A stretch of 64,000 nucleotides of DNA from Pseudomonadota bacterium (GCA_023387815.1 JAEWHK010000018.1:1-64000); one strand, 5' to 3'; numbered from the stretch's first letter, positions 33,792 to 43,575 are shown. Numbers and translations: made by a program. Notes: generated from the letters alone by a model not told the origin.

Positions 33792-36101
33792 TCAGTGTAT
33801 TTCAAGCTGCGTAAACTCACCTCTTTCAGCAGGTGCTACAGACTTCTTGGTCACCGATGTAACCGCGGCATTTCTTGGCCCATCGTGGCTCAATTGAACT
33901 ACTCTATTTACCGATGACGGCTGCCCACAAATATAGGCCTCGACGACTGATTTGCTAATATCAGAATTTTTCACATAACCTGCCACATTGCGAGCACTGC
34001 AGATTCTTTGAAACCACTTTCTGTAGCCTACGCCTTGCACCTTACCTGATATAGTGAGCCGATAGCATATTTTATTCACATCAATTTCTCCAAACAGCTC
34101 GCGTAATAAAGTGCCTCCAACGTCTCGCGGGGAACCCTTACCGGGGAAAACCTGCAAGCCTAAGTCAGGATTGGTATTAACTTCGATAATTGACCATTTC
34201 TGGTCTTTTGGTGAACGCCTGATGTCTTCCGCCATAAAATCCAGCCCAGCATGGAATGGGTTCAGAATGGCTTTCCGTGCTTCAACTGCAATATTGATCC
34301 AATCAGGATGGATGTCGTCGGTCATGTCCTCACTCTCACCACCCGACCCGATATTAACTGCATTCAATAATTGTACATACTCTCCATCGCTAGGGATATC
34401 GTCCGCAGATCGTCCATTTTGCCGCAAAAAATTCACCATTATCTCGTTCAGATTGAAGGATTTACTCCTGTAGAAAGGATTCTGTTGTCTAATTACCGAT
34501 TTGTTTGTGATCAACTCTTTGATTGTGTGTATCCCGTCCCCTACCACGTGAGCGGCAGTCCTCTGAGTCACTGCACAAACTTTATTCCCCACAACGATTA
34601 CCCTGTAGTCGTCACCGGTAACTTGCTCCTCGACTAATACCAAATTCGCACCAAGATTTTCACAGATCGCCCAGGCAGTATCAAATTCTTTTCGGGATGA
34701 AATATCCGTGCTAACCCCAAATCCTCCCGAGCCCGACAACGGTTTGAGAACCAATGGAAACCCAAGATTCTTTGCCAATTCCCACGCCTTCCTTTTATCT
34801 ACAATACCTATTTTGAAACCCTTTGGGGTATTGATGTTGCTTTTTTCCAATAAATCTTTTGTTAAATACTTGTCATTGCTCACCGCTCGGGACAGCGACG
34901 TTGTAAGACAAGACATGCCCGAAAAGAAGAAAATGCTTTTACGACTGACTTGGTCGGTTAATTTCATCACATATCGGCCGTACGTCGCTATGTTGAGGCG
35001 CCGGCGTTTGGCAGCTTCTTTCAAGATATTAAGCTGAGTTGCTGATTCCATGTGCGAGCTATCAAAAGCACGGGATTTTTCCAAGCGACTATGTTCGTCA
35101 GACACAAGATCGCTCAGATTTCGAAATTTTGACAGATATCTTTCAGTGGTTACTTCATTAGTTGCGCAAGTAAACAGTTCAGATAAATCTGCACTATTGA
35201 TCCTTATATCGCGCACATAAAAAGATGAGCAACTGGATCCCAAAAGAAAATTACCGCTATAGCATGTTATTTCGGCATAGTTTGCATCAATTAACTCCCT
35301 ACTCATCTTGCCAGAAAACTCATCAAAGGTATTCTTCAAAAGATGCGTTAGATCGACTAACATCGCTCCTTTATTTAAATCGATCGACTGTTTTAATCTT
35401 ACAATTTCACCGGCATCTGGAATTTTTTCCAGATCTAACCTTTTGTCTATGTGGGTAATTTTTTTATTCTTATAGAAAATGTTTTTGTTTCGCGCATTAT
35501 TCTGGGTTTCCACCAGAGTTTTTAAGCTAGACACGCCGTCACCAACGACATGAGCCGGAACTACACCATATATTGCCAGCAACTCGCCTTTTAAAAAATA
35601 GAACTTCAGGCAGTCGCCGTTCTGTTCTCGTTCAACACATATTAGGTTGAATCTCTTCGATAAAAGGTCCCACGATGCATTAAATTCGTCGATATTTGTG
35701 ATGTTTCTTCTTGCACTCACTGAGGAAGAATCATTAGGGCTAAGCACGGCCGGGCCAGCACAACGAATGCTATCAAAGTATGTTTCTGCAGCTTTTTTCT
35801 CAGTTTTCTTGAAAAGTTTATTATTGATATACGCAACAGGGATCGCTTGTAGGATTTGAGACAGATGGGGGAAATTCTTTGACAGACGTCTCTCGACTGA
35901 GAGGGGAGAGGATATCGAGTTCGATTTGAGAATTAAATGTGCATTTATCATCCAAATGTGGTCTGTATATTCATACACATCTATACCGGAACTATGGGTA
36001 AACAGCTCTTTCATTGAATTGAATCCACTCTCAAAATCTATTTTTCTATAGTTATTTATGTATAGCAATTCATTGTTCGCGCCGTTAGCAAATATTCTCA
36101 T
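33792..36101 (-). CDS. Tandem ATP-grasp ligase fused to a C-terminal acylphosphatase domain
   Basis: A 769-residue protein of a cyanophycin-synthetase/GshF-like ATP-grasp kind. The complete ATP-grasp lies at about 395-670: TKDLLEKSNINTPKGFKIG, FPLVLKPLSGSGGFGVS, LVEEQVTGDDYRVIVVG, RTAAHVVGDGIHTIKEL and IIEVNTNPDLGLQVFP with metal ligands. The N-terminal half repeats part of this (VVPAHVVGDGVSSLKTLVE near 185, then a similar block) without the ATP-binding lysine region, so it is a degenerate copy. The last 90 residues are an acylphosphatase (LTISGKVQGVGYRKWFQ, then AGYVKN), with the usual Arg and Asn. Probably an amide ligase acting on an amino acid or peptide. Cytoplasmic. Confidence 0.8.
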   Translation of the reverse strand: MRIFANGANNELLYINNYRKIDFESGFNSMKELFTHSSGIDVYEYTDHIWMINAHLILKSNSISSPLSVERRLSKNFPHLSQILQAIPVAYINNKLFKKTEKKAAETYFDSIRCAGPAVLSPNDSSSVSARRNITNIDEFNASWDLLSKRFNLICVEREQNGDCLKFYFLKGELLAIYGVVPAHVVGDGVSSLKTLVETQNNARNKNIFYKNKKITHIDKRLDLEKIPDAGEIVRLKQSIDLNKGAMLVDLTHLLKNTFDEFSGKMSRELIDANYAEITCYSGNFLLGSSCSSFYVRDIRINSADLSELFTCATNEVTTERYLSKFRNLSDLVSDEHSRLEKSRAFDSSHMESATQLNILKEAAKRRRLNIATYGRYVMKLTDQVSRKSIFFFSGMSCLTTSLSRAVSNDKYLTKDLLEKSNINTPKGFKIGIVDKRKAWELAKNLGFPLVLKPLSGSGGFGVSTDISSRKEFDTAWAICENLGANLVLVEEQVTGDDYRVIVVGNKVCAVTQRTAAHVVGDGIHTIKELITNKSVIRQQNPFYRSKSFNLNEIMVNFLRQNGRSADDIPSDGEYVQLLNAVNIGSGGESEDMTDDIHPDWINIAVEARKAILNPFHAGLDFMAEDIRRSPKDQKWSIIEVNTNPDLGLQVFPGKGSPRDVGGTLLRELFGEIDVNKICYRLTISGKVQGVGYRKWFQRICSARNVAGYVKNSDISKSVVEAYICGQPSSVNRVVQLSHDGPRNAAVTSVTKKSVAPAERGEFTQLEIH

Positions 36102-36605
36102 TACGCCAATTCCAGTATGTGTATTTTCAGTCTCGAGAAACCTGATTCTTCGGTACGCGATTTCCTTACGCGTATTTTGATGTAAGCCAGTTTCCCCTAA
36201 TTAAAGCAGTATCATAAACCAGATTAGATTCACATTTGACTTCCTACGAATTCGGCGAGAATGGGGCAAATGGTTCTCTCCATAGTCATTTTCGGATGTA
36301 GCGCGTTTATCTTCACGACGGGGTTCGCCCCTATAGCAAAGCGCAAGAGTATACATAGGTGCATTACTGGCCGTTCCTTTGGCGAATATGCCATGACCTC
36401 TAAATCAGGGAAAGCTCAAATAGTGTCAGCCTGTCAATATCTTATAATGATGGGTATGCTCTGATAATTCTGAAATGTTCTGATCGAGTTTAACAATTCT
36501 CGAAAACATGCAATTAACCATAAAATGCTAACGTATTACAGCCAACTGCTCTATGTTCCCGATCGCACAATAAAATTCAACCAGTAACAAAGGATAACTT
36601 GAATC
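36102..36605. other. Intergenic region with one possible small gene
   Basis: A 504-base AT-rich stretch between divergent genes. It holds only the possible small membrane protein gene at 36261 and the two promoters that must be present. No repeat or hairpin stands out. Confidence 0.4.
36261..36464 (+). CDS. Possible small membrane protein (67 residues)
   Basis: The open frame starts with ATG and encodes a hydrophobic N-terminus (MGQMVLSIVIFGCSAFIF), a basic middle (IAKRKSIHRC) and a second hydrophobic stretch at the end (IVSACQYLIMMGML). GGCGAGA lies just before the start, a poor ribosome site. No relative is recognised. It may be a real two-helix peptide or a chance frame. Confidence 0.3.
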   Translation: MGQMVLSIVIFGCSAFIFTTGFAPIAKRKSIHRCITGRSFGEYAMTSKSGKAQIVSACQYLIMMGML

Positions 36606-38153
36606 ATGGGAGTTTCAAATCAGGCCCCTAAACAACACAATATTGAGATGCCTGGCGACTTCACTGATGCGCCAGTGACGGATAGACGGCGTTTTTCTCC
36701 GATGCGAGAACTACAGAGAGGCGGCACACGAAAAGCAATTCATCCTCACTGGGAGCAGGCACTAGTCTCTATAAAAGTAGAAAATGCGATGCAGGGGTAT
36801 TTTTATCGACTAGGTTACTATGGGAACGGTGTTTTGATCTCTGGCGAAGCCAATTACGGAATTACCGTTTACAAGATACCCGTCGATGATGTCACTAAAC
36901 AACAGCCGGTAATGTCTTTTCGGTCATCGTCTTCTGTCGTTTTCGATAAAACAAAAGGTGGAGTGCAGACAATTGAAGCCAATGGGATTGAGGACCCGTT
37001 TACACGAATTTCATTGACTGTAGATGTAGACAAACTACCACCAGAAGGCACGCAAATCAATTCGATTGCTACCACTCATCACGGCTATAACAGCATCATT
37101 GATCCGGGTTCGTACAGCTACGCCAATATTAACGCTTATGCAGGAAGCGACTTACATATTGAATGGGACAAATCGAGTGGAAAACTGAAGGTCGGATATA
37201 AAGGCGGAACTAAATGGTATCGGATTATCTTTGCGCGTAAGTCCATTAACAATACTTTCTCTATCTTGAGTTTTGGCTATGCTGATGCACACAATATTTT
37301 CGGGGAGTTAATCCCAGTCGAATATGCAATGTGGCATGAACGGGCAGAATCGCAAACCGATTGGCTTTCTCCCGTATATGTACGAGCTATTAACGAAGGT
37401 GATGAAGGAGAACCTATCTATACGTCTGGGTCACACGGAAGTGATGGTCGCGGCGGCGGCGAGGCTACAGCCGATAGCATTTTAGTACAAGTGTACATAG
37501 ACAATTCGTTGCTAAATCTAGATAAGAGCACAAAACTCATCGCAAAAAGCGTCACTATTATTTCGGTAAATAGGGTTAGAGGATACAACACTCTTTCCAG
37601 CAGACGGTCTATCCTCGAAGAGTATTTTACTTTTAAACTGGACGGCCGTGGAGTTCATATCCATAAGCGTGCGGTCGCATTAGAGCCGATCGTCATAGAA
37701 GCAGATAATGGGTGTCAGATGACAATGTCTGGATTATCTCCGGTGGCACGTAATAGTTACTTGATTTTTGGTTCTAACCAGAAGCAACGAAATTTAATGA
37801 ACGCTCCATTTGATTCGGGTCCTTTAGAGAAAAACTCCAAGGTTTTTGGAGTATCCATACGCCATACTTCCGCGGGTGAATTTACTGGCTGGATTGACCC
37901 AAACTTCGGAGTTGGCAAACGTGACTATGTTCCATCGCATTTGCCTGGATTGCGATTTAGATCGACAGGAAAAGTATATTTTCGTTTGTTTCACCATACG
38001 GCGCCGCTGACTCTACAAGCTGGAGAGTCATACGAATGGCGCGGCGGATATTACTATGGTACTCCCACAAAAACAGAGTATTTCGATACCGTCATCCAAG
38101 TGCAAGATGGAGTGCTTCTCGTTAAACCCGATGGATCCTATGTAATCGCTTAA
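36606..38153 (+). CDS. Uncharacterised 515-residue protein
   Basis: A 515-residue protein without signal peptide or clear membrane span. It looks rich in beta structure, with many aromatic residues and segments such as QGYFYRLGYYGNGVLISG, IDPGSYSYANINAYAGSDLH and YTSGSHGSDGRGGGEATA. Glycine-rich turns and repeated beta-hairpin patterns suggest a binding or structural protein, perhaps with a tail-fibre-like or carbohydrate-binding fold. I do not recognise the family. AAGGA lies 12 bases before the start. It is the only gene on this strand between the ATP-grasp gene and KpsC apart from a small gene, so its role could be linked to the polysaccharide island, but this is not shown. Confidence 0.7.
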   Translation: MGVSNQAPKQHNIEMPGDFTDAPVTDRRRFSPMRELQRGGTRKAIHPHWEQALVSIKVENAMQGYFYRLGYYGNGVLISGEANYGITVYKIPVDDVTKQQPVMSFRSSSSVVFDKTKGGVQTIEANGIEDPFTRISLTVDVDKLPPEGTQINSIATTHHGYNSIIDPGSYSYANINAYAGSDLHIEWDKSSGKLKVGYKGGTKWYRIIFARKSINNTFSILSFGYADAHNIFGELIPVEYAMWHERAESQTDWLSPVYVRAINEGDEGEPIYTSGSHGSDGRGGGEATADSILVQVYIDNSLLNLDKSTKLIAKSVTIISVNRVRGYNTLSSRRSILEEYFTFKLDGRGVHIHKRAVALEPIVIEADNGCQMTMSGLSPVARNSYLIFGSNQKQRNLMNAPFDSGPLEKNSKVFGVSIRHTSAGEFTGWIDPNFGVGKRDYVPSHLPGLRFRSTGKVYFRLFHHTAPLTLQAGESYEWRGGYYYGTPTKTEYFDTVIQVQDGVLLVKPDGSYVIA

Positions 38154-38390
38154 GCGATCCGCATTGCTTTATGCAAATATTCGCAAGATAATAATTGAAT
38201 GATTTAAATTCATTAGAAACAAGCTGAAAATCGGTTGACGAAAAAGCAATTTTAAGCCTGAACTTTCCAACAACTAAAAGGTGATGTCCGCGTATGTGAA
38301 CTTGCCAACAAGGGAGTTTGAGAAATCATTTAATTATTCATATACGCTTATACTACACGAACACTACAAATGAAAAATAATGGAGACTTT

Positions 38391-38615
38391 ATGAAAACGT
38401 TTTCTATATATAACGGCCAGCATGCCGAGGAACTGGATGCGAAGCACATGAACGTCTTAGTGTGTAATGAGTGCGCAGTGACAGAAATTGACGCCTTTAC
38501 AGATGCTGATGAAGTAATTGAAATTTCCTGTGACCCAGGCTACGAGGACCGATGCAAATTGTGCGGAAAGACTTTTGCGCAGGAAATTGAAGAACAGGCA
38601 ATCTTCCGCGGCTGA
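38391..38615 (+). CDS. Small protein with two cysteine pairs, possible zinc ribbon
   Basis: A 74-residue protein from the ATG at 38391, which has GGAGA seven bases upstream; an in-frame ATG at 38370 lacks this. It carries VLVCNEC and, later, YEDRCKLCGKTF, a pair of CxxC motifs that would bind zinc. The rest is acidic. No family is recognised. The strong ribosome site supports a real gene. Confidence 0.65.
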   Translation: MKTFSIYNGQHAEELDAKHMNVLVCNECAVTEIDAFTDADEVIEISCDPGYEDRCKLCGKTFAQEIEEQAIFRG

Positions 38616-38677
38616 TAGTACGTGGGGAATTCAATACATCTGCACGATACAGCCTCCTTAAACTATAGCGATTGAGA

Positions 38678-40699
38678 TTATCGTTTTCCCCGCAAACGCG
38701 CAATCATTCCTAGCGCGGGTCGCAAAGCTTTCCGCCACCGCGCCATGCCACTTACGCCTGCCCCCTTCCATTGCACCAACTCTTCCAGCGCGTTTTCAGG
38801 CGAAGTATATTGTCCTGTCTTCCGACTTATATAGGTAGGATACAAAATGAGTACCCCTGCCACCAATTCATCAAGATCAAGAGCGCGCGTGCGACGCTCG
38901 ACCGGATAATAATCCACGGTTAATCCCCAGCCCGAATAAAACGGCTGCCCGTAAGTGACCACCTTGCGGCCTCTCATTAGTGCCTCAAAGCCCGCCAGCG
39001 ACGTGAGAACATGTACCTCATCTACTAATGCAAAAAGTTCACCGATGGGTATATCCACAACAACTTCATCACACCATTGCAAGGCGCTCCGCTCGCCTTC
39101 CCCCGCATCACGAAGACCCGCCACCACATCCGGATGTGGTTTATAGATTACGTATGCATCTGGATTTGCTTCGCGAACTGCCTTGAGCAGTTCCATATTT
39201 CGCCGTAGAACTGGCGAACCAAAGCGAATAGAGGCGTCCGACTCAACCTGTCCGGGTACCAGAATGACTCGCTGGCTTGTTGCCGGTCTAGCCCAGTTCC
39301 CTTGGCCGACATTGTATTTAGTGAGATTCTCACGAACGATTCGCTCGCGTAGCATATGCGCTCGGGAACGCAAGTCATCATCAAACGATGCGGTTTGCAG
39401 AATGTGTTCAAGATCCGACGGAGACCTGGAATCGTAATAGATCCCTCGTTTATCCATTACCCACGAAAGTGGTCGGACCAGATCGGCCCCGAGCCCTACG
39501 GAACGCAAAAATCCATCTTCCAGATAAACGGTACACTCAGGTGGCGCCGGCGATTGTGTAGCACGCCCCCACAAGGTCAGGGTGCCACAACCTGGATACT
39601 CGCTGGCCTTATCTATAAACCGTACCTCACTCCCCTGAAAAAAATCCGCAACAATGGTTTTTTTCCATCGGGAGAAATTAGGTGCGTAGACGGGACTCAG
39701 AAATCGGGAGCGCATACGTCGCTGTAGTCCCATCCATTCGATCAGCCTTTCGGGCGTCGAGATTTCTTTGGTCTCCGGGTCCAGATACCTTGGATACCGC
39801 ACGAGAGAAGCAAAAACCAGCTGTTCAATGGACACCGGCTTCCGACGATCAGGCGCAGTTATGTCATCTGTGGTTAGCCCGTAGCCCGCATAAAAAGACA
39901 TGCCAAATGTGAATACCGGTTTGTCCCATATCAGTCCTTCAAGTCCGAGTTGCGATGTCACGACATATATGGCCCTGGCATGTTCAATCAACCTGACCGG
40001 ATGCACATCTTCGCCCAGTACCCGGATACGAGGATCCTCCTTCAGTTTCGCAACGTCAAAATGCCCTTTCTTGCGGCCAGCAAGAACATCTGGATGTATC
40101 TTTACCAGAATCACAGAATCAGGATTGGACTCCAACGCTGCCTGCAACATCTTTGCAAAGGATTCCGCCGTTGCCTGCCCATAGCGAATTGATGCGTCAC
40201 CAAAAGTCTGATCGGCAAGCAGTACATAATCTTCCGGCAGTTCTCCGCTGTATTCGGGCAGATGATTGTATTTGGAGACTCGATGATGCCGCCACAGCGC
40301 GATCAACCTTTCAGCACGAGCCTGTTCTTCGTCCTCCAAGCGAGTCATGATTTGCGACTCGAGTGTCGAGGGTTCACGAGAGTCGTAATAGATTCCCTTA
40401 GAGTCAAACACTACGGATAAAGGAGGATCCTGATTACCCAGTCCTACAGATCGCAAGAACCCATCTTCGAGCAGGCAAAACGCACTACCGTTTTTTCTTG
40501 CCAGCCTCACTGCTCGAAGGCCGCTTTTCTTGTGCCCCCAGCCGATACGAATCGCACCATTCTCGGAACCGAAGAACTGTACTCGCAGTGGTCTTAAAAG
40601 AAAAGCAGGGATGTTCGGATTACGCCATAGGCCAATATCAAGGGGACTGAGTTCATAGAAATTTTCAGCTGCCGCACCTGCCTTTGCGTCTCTGCTCAT
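38678..40699 (-). CDS. kpsC: Capsule polysaccharide beta-Kdo transferase
   Basis: A 673-residue protein with two KpsC-type glycosyltransferase modules. Module 1 (about 40-340) has GWGHKKSGLRAVRLARK, LLEDGFLRSVGLG, YYDSREPSTLE and VKIHPDVLAG. Module 2 (about 360-650) repeats LWGRATQSP, LEDGFLRSVGLGADLVRP, YYDSRSPSDLE and YKPHPDVVAG. KpsC builds the poly-Kdo linker between a lipid anchor and the capsule in ABC-exported (group 2) capsules. It overlaps the stop of the next upstream gene by four bases. The usual partner KpsS and the KpsMT/DE exporter are not in the window. The family assignment is firm; a lipid-linked capsule is inferred. Confidence 0.92.
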   Translation of the reverse strand: MSRDAKAGAAAENFYELSPLDIGLWRNPNIPAFLLRPLRVQFFGSENGAIRIGWGHKKSGLRAVRLARKNGSAFCLLEDGFLRSVGLGNQDPPLSVVFDSKGIYYDSREPSTLESQIMTRLEDEEQARAERLIALWRHHRVSKYNHLPEYSGELPEDYVLLADQTFGDASIRYGQATAESFAKMLQAALESNPDSVILVKIHPDVLAGRKKGHFDVAKLKEDPRIRVLGEDVHPVRLIEHARAIYVVTSQLGLEGLIWDKPVFTFGMSFYAGYGLTTDDITAPDRRKPVSIEQLVFASLVRYPRYLDPETKEISTPERLIEWMGLQRRMRSRFLSPVYAPNFSRWKKTIVADFFQGSEVRFIDKASEYPGCGTLTLWGRATQSPAPPECTVYLEDGFLRSVGLGADLVRPLSWVMDKRGIYYDSRSPSDLEHILQTASFDDDLRSRAHMLRERIVRENLTKYNVGQGNWARPATSQRVILVPGQVESDASIRFGSPVLRRNMELLKAVREANPDAYVIYKPHPDVVAGLRDAGEGERSALQWCDEVVVDIPIGELFALVDEVHVLTSLAGFEALMRGRKVVTYGQPFYSGWGLTVDYYPVERRTRALDLDELVAGVLILYPTYISRKTGQYTSPENALEELVQWKGAGVSGMARWRKALRPALGMIARLRGKR

Positions 40700-41760
40700 G
40701 CGGCAATTCTCAAGGTTTCCACAATTTGCCTGATCCGGTCCTGCCAGGTGTGATTCGACAAAACAAATTCTGCACCGGCCCGCGCCCGTTCCAGATCTGA
40801 TTCTGACGGACCGTGCTTCAGGCGTTCGAACAATGCCATCATCTCTTCACGCGAGGTTACGATATGGCAAAAATCCTTGAACAACTTCTCCATAGCCAGG
40901 CTGCGATTGGAAACGATGACCGCGCCACAGGCCAATGCCTCGATGAGACGCCGGGAATACATGCTTGGCGAATCGACAATCGTGTTCACATTTAGGGTAA
41001 CAAGATTGTCTTTATACACCATGCCCGTTTTGTCATGCGAAATCGCATGGCGGATCTGAACCGAAGGTAGTGCAGGATAGCGGTAATGCTGACTTTTACG
41101 GGCCGAGTTTCGATCGTAAACAATCAGGCCCAGACCTGAATCCGAGCAGGATTGAAAGGCAATGTCCTGCCAGTAGCGGCGAAAATCATGCAGATGCATA
41201 CTATAACTACCTACAAAGTTCGCAGTATGATATTTGAAATTGAACCCGGTAAAGCGATGAAATAGGGGTTGCACGGGGAACATCAGCGTATCGACCGTAA
41301 CCTGAGAGCCGAGACGCTCACGATATTTGGGAATACAGGTCTCGTCCACCGTAAAGATAGTGTCAAACAATCCCGCCGAATCGATAAATCTCTCAAAATG
41401 CACGCCATCTTCCTTGTTCCAGAAAATGGCGGGAATATTCAGTTCCCGGGTATAAGAGACGAGCTTTTTCAGTGACCTGTTTGTACGTTCAGGGCGATCG
41501 GGATAGCTGGCGATTTTGAATTTCCAGGCCTCATCAATACCCTTCCACGCTGACTCCACAAATACGATATCCGGCTTCCAGAACCGCAGAATATGCATGT
41601 AGTTGAGGGGTGTAAGATTTTTTACCCAGGCACTCTGGCTCAAACAGGCGCGGGTAAGCTCGTCCGATACAAGCGCGATTTTAAGTTGCGAGAAATCCCC
41701 CTCGGGGCGAACCCTAGCCCCGCCCCATGGCGTTTTGAGAGAGTTTAGAAAGCGTTTCAC
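40696..41760 (-). CDS. CgeB-type glycosyltransferase
   Basis: A 354-residue cytoplasmic GT-B-like protein of the CgeB/DUF3880-type family. Conserved pieces are FVESAWKGIDEAWKF, IPAIFWNKEDGVHFERF and TIFTVDETCIPKYRERLG in the N-terminal half and MYSRRLIEALACGAVIVSN near the C-terminus. The same pieces, in the same order, occur inside the two giant proteins at 49230 and 61292, so these share an ancestor. It overlaps kpsC by four bases and is transcribed with it. It likely adds a sugar to the capsule backbone or linker. Confidence 0.83.
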   Translation of the reverse strand: MKRFLNSLKTPWGGARVRPEGDFSQLKIALVSDELTRACLSQSAWVKNLTPLNYMHILRFWKPDIVFVESAWKGIDEAWKFKIASYPDRPERTNRSLKKLVSYTRELNIPAIFWNKEDGVHFERFIDSAGLFDTIFTVDETCIPKYRERLGSQVTVDTLMFPVQPLFHRFTGFNFKYHTANFVGSYSMHLHDFRRYWQDIAFQSCSDSGLGLIVYDRNSARKSQHYRYPALPSVQIRHAISHDKTGMVYKDNLVTLNVNTIVDSPSMYSRRLIEALACGAVIVSNRSLAMEKLFKDFCHIVTSREEMMALFERLKHGPSESDLERARAGAEFVLSNHTWQDRIRQIVETLRIAA

Positions 41761-41880
41761 GAAAAATGGTCTTTTTGAAGGTCCCTAATTATCGCATATT
41801 TGATATTATTACTTATTGTTTCAAATAAAATCGATATCGGAAATATTTCATCACCTAATTAGTGAGCGCCTGATAGGTAC

Positions 41881-42096
41881 TGAATAGCAATCAGTCGCGG
41901 AGAACGATGGGCTGGGAGCTCTGTAAATACATTCAAGCGCAAGTATGCTCGATTGACTGAACGACCTAACTCGCGGTGCGCTCTGGCCGCCTTGAAGCAA
42001 TGGTTTGAGCATTACAATGAACACCTTTCGCACAGTGCGTTGCAATACCTGTCATCTCGGCAATCCCGACACCAACAGCAGCGACTGAATAACTAA
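41881..42096 (+). mobile_element. Remnant of an IS3-family transposase (OrfB C-terminus)
   Basis: The plus-strand frame ending in TAA at 42094-42096 translates to the C-terminus of an IS3-family OrfB: VNTFKRKYARL, then LKQWFEHYNEHLSHSALQYL and a basic tail. The catalytic Glu region (normally ESFVNTFKRDY) is partly destroyed (SSVNTFKRKY). The 5' part of OrfB and OrfA are absent, and I see no inverted repeats. It lies in the 400-base gap between the kpsC-side genes and the next plus-strand gene, next to the polysaccharide island. Confidence 0.72.
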
Positions 42097-42161
42097 TTCT
42101 CCCGCCCTCTGTTACATAGGACCAATCCAAATACAGATATATATCTTTGAGGAATATTCAA

Positions 42162-43496
42162 GTGAAAACTATAGCAGTTCTTGGAAGTGGAGTTCTTAAA
42201 AAAGCTTTTAATTTTTTAGACAACAAGCTCGTTAAACCTATCTTATATGCGCCTAAATTATCAATTGCGGCACTGAATGGCGATGAGCCAGGGTCGAATG
42301 TTGATCGGCTTCGCGACGAGAAACTCGATTTATTCACTCGCAGTGTTTTACAACGAGACTTTGGCAAAACATTCCTTTCCGAACTCTCCGACCTAAATCC
42401 TGACTATCTATTTATAGATATGCTGGATAATTTTTTCGATCTGCTTGTTAATCAGGAAACAGGTTGTGTAATTACAAAATCGAGTTACCTAGCGCTTATA
42501 AATCAAGAAGAGCACGGTCTTAACAATTGGAGCGCTGTGGAAAGGAATTCTGAAGCCGGTTGGTCGTTATTAAAAAAAGGATGCGAGAATCTTTATCAAC
42601 ATCTTCCAAAAAATACGCAAATTATCTTAGTAAGAACTTTTCAACCAGAATCCTATATTGGAAAAGGAGATCCTCAAAGCTATTCTCCTACATTATTAGA
42701 TAGGATACGAAAGAATAATGCTGTATTGGAGCATGCATATAGTTTGGTAACCGAATATTTTAAGCCCATTGAAATTGAACTACCTACAGAAATTATGATA
42801 AGCCAAACGGTCGAGAGCCAAGGCTTCAATCCCACCAATTTAAGCGAGTCTACTCAAATTGCCATCGCACGCGAAATCGCCCTTGCGATAAATATTGAAG
42901 AATCAATTCTTCCGTCGCGAGAGGCGAGAATGGATGCGCTATTTGAACTTTTTAGCCCCGCGTTGAAACAGGAGGCGCCATCAATCTATGAGCTCCACTT
43001 AATGGGCCGCACCTATTTAGAGAAAGGAGATATAGATAGAGCAAAATGGGCAGAGCGTTTAATTGTTCTACTGAAAAACTCTTCGGTCCCGTTAAGTGTA
43101 GAAATGGGACGAGTGATGTTCGCCTATGGAGGTATTGGGGTTGTGGTTCATTCGCAATGTAAGATTGGTGATTTTGTCAACATCGGTTCAAACGTAACAC
43201 TTGGTGGCGGAAGAGCACAGGTTGATTCTCAAGGTAAGATGCGGAAAGTTCCACATGTTGGCAATCATGTCTATATTGCATCTGGAGCAAAACTACTCGG
43301 TGGAATCACCGTTGGAAATTATTCCATAATTGGCGCTAATGCAGTTGTAAATCGCGATGTTCCACCGTTAAGTGTTGTTGTAGGCAATCCAGGAAAAGTC
43401 GCTACAACAATAACACCAGATAATTTATATAAATATGCTTCGTATTTCTACAAAGGAGTTGCGCTAAAAGATGTCGCGCGTATGATATTCGGCTAG
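42162..43496 (+). CDS. DUF6270-like domain fused to a hexapeptide acyltransferase
   Basis: A 444-residue cytoplasmic protein. The N-terminal 200 residues align with the DUF6270-like domain of the protein at 43660 (PDYLFIDMLDNFFDLLVN versus PDVLFLDFIDERFDIVKK), but the GSC-T-RD motif of that protein is GSGVLKKAF here, and the C-terminal H-WG motif is missing. The last 130 residues are a left-handed beta helix of the serine-acetyltransferase type (GVVVHSQCKIGDFVNIGSN, then HVGNHVYIASGAKLLGGI and GANAVVNRDVPPLSVVVGNP). The frame opens with TTG at 42147; I use the GTG at 42162, which has GAGG nine bases before it. It probably O- or N-acylates a sugar. Confidence 0.75.
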   Translation: MKTIAVLGSGVLKKAFNFLDNKLVKPILYAPKLSIAALNGDEPGSNVDRLRDEKLDLFTRSVLQRDFGKTFLSELSDLNPDYLFIDMLDNFFDLLVNQETGCVITKSSYLALINQEEHGLNNWSAVERNSEAGWSLLKKGCENLYQHLPKNTQIILVRTFQPESYIGKGDPQSYSPTLLDRIRKNNAVLEHAYSLVTEYFKPIEIELPTEIMISQTVESQGFNPTNLSESTQIAIAREIALAINIEESILPSREARMDALFELFSPALKQEAPSIYELHLMGRTYLEKGDIDRAKWAERLIVLLKNSSVPLSVEMGRVMFAYGGIGVVVHSQCKIGDFVNIGSNVTLGGGRAQVDSQGKMRKVPHVGNHVYIASGAKLLGGITVGNYSIIGANAVVNRDVPPLSVVVGNPGKVATTITPDNLYKYASYFYKGVALKDVARMIFG

Positions 43497-43575
43497 AGTA
43501 TTGCCGTGTCAATGTCTGTTGGCGTCGAGATAAATTGCAAAAGCTTTGGCTGGTAACCAATTCGGTGCTGCTTAC

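Noticed and set aside
36606..38153. Orphan gene taken as part of a prophage
   Set aside because: No integrase, capsid, portal, terminase or other tail genes are near; one beta-rich protein is not enough.
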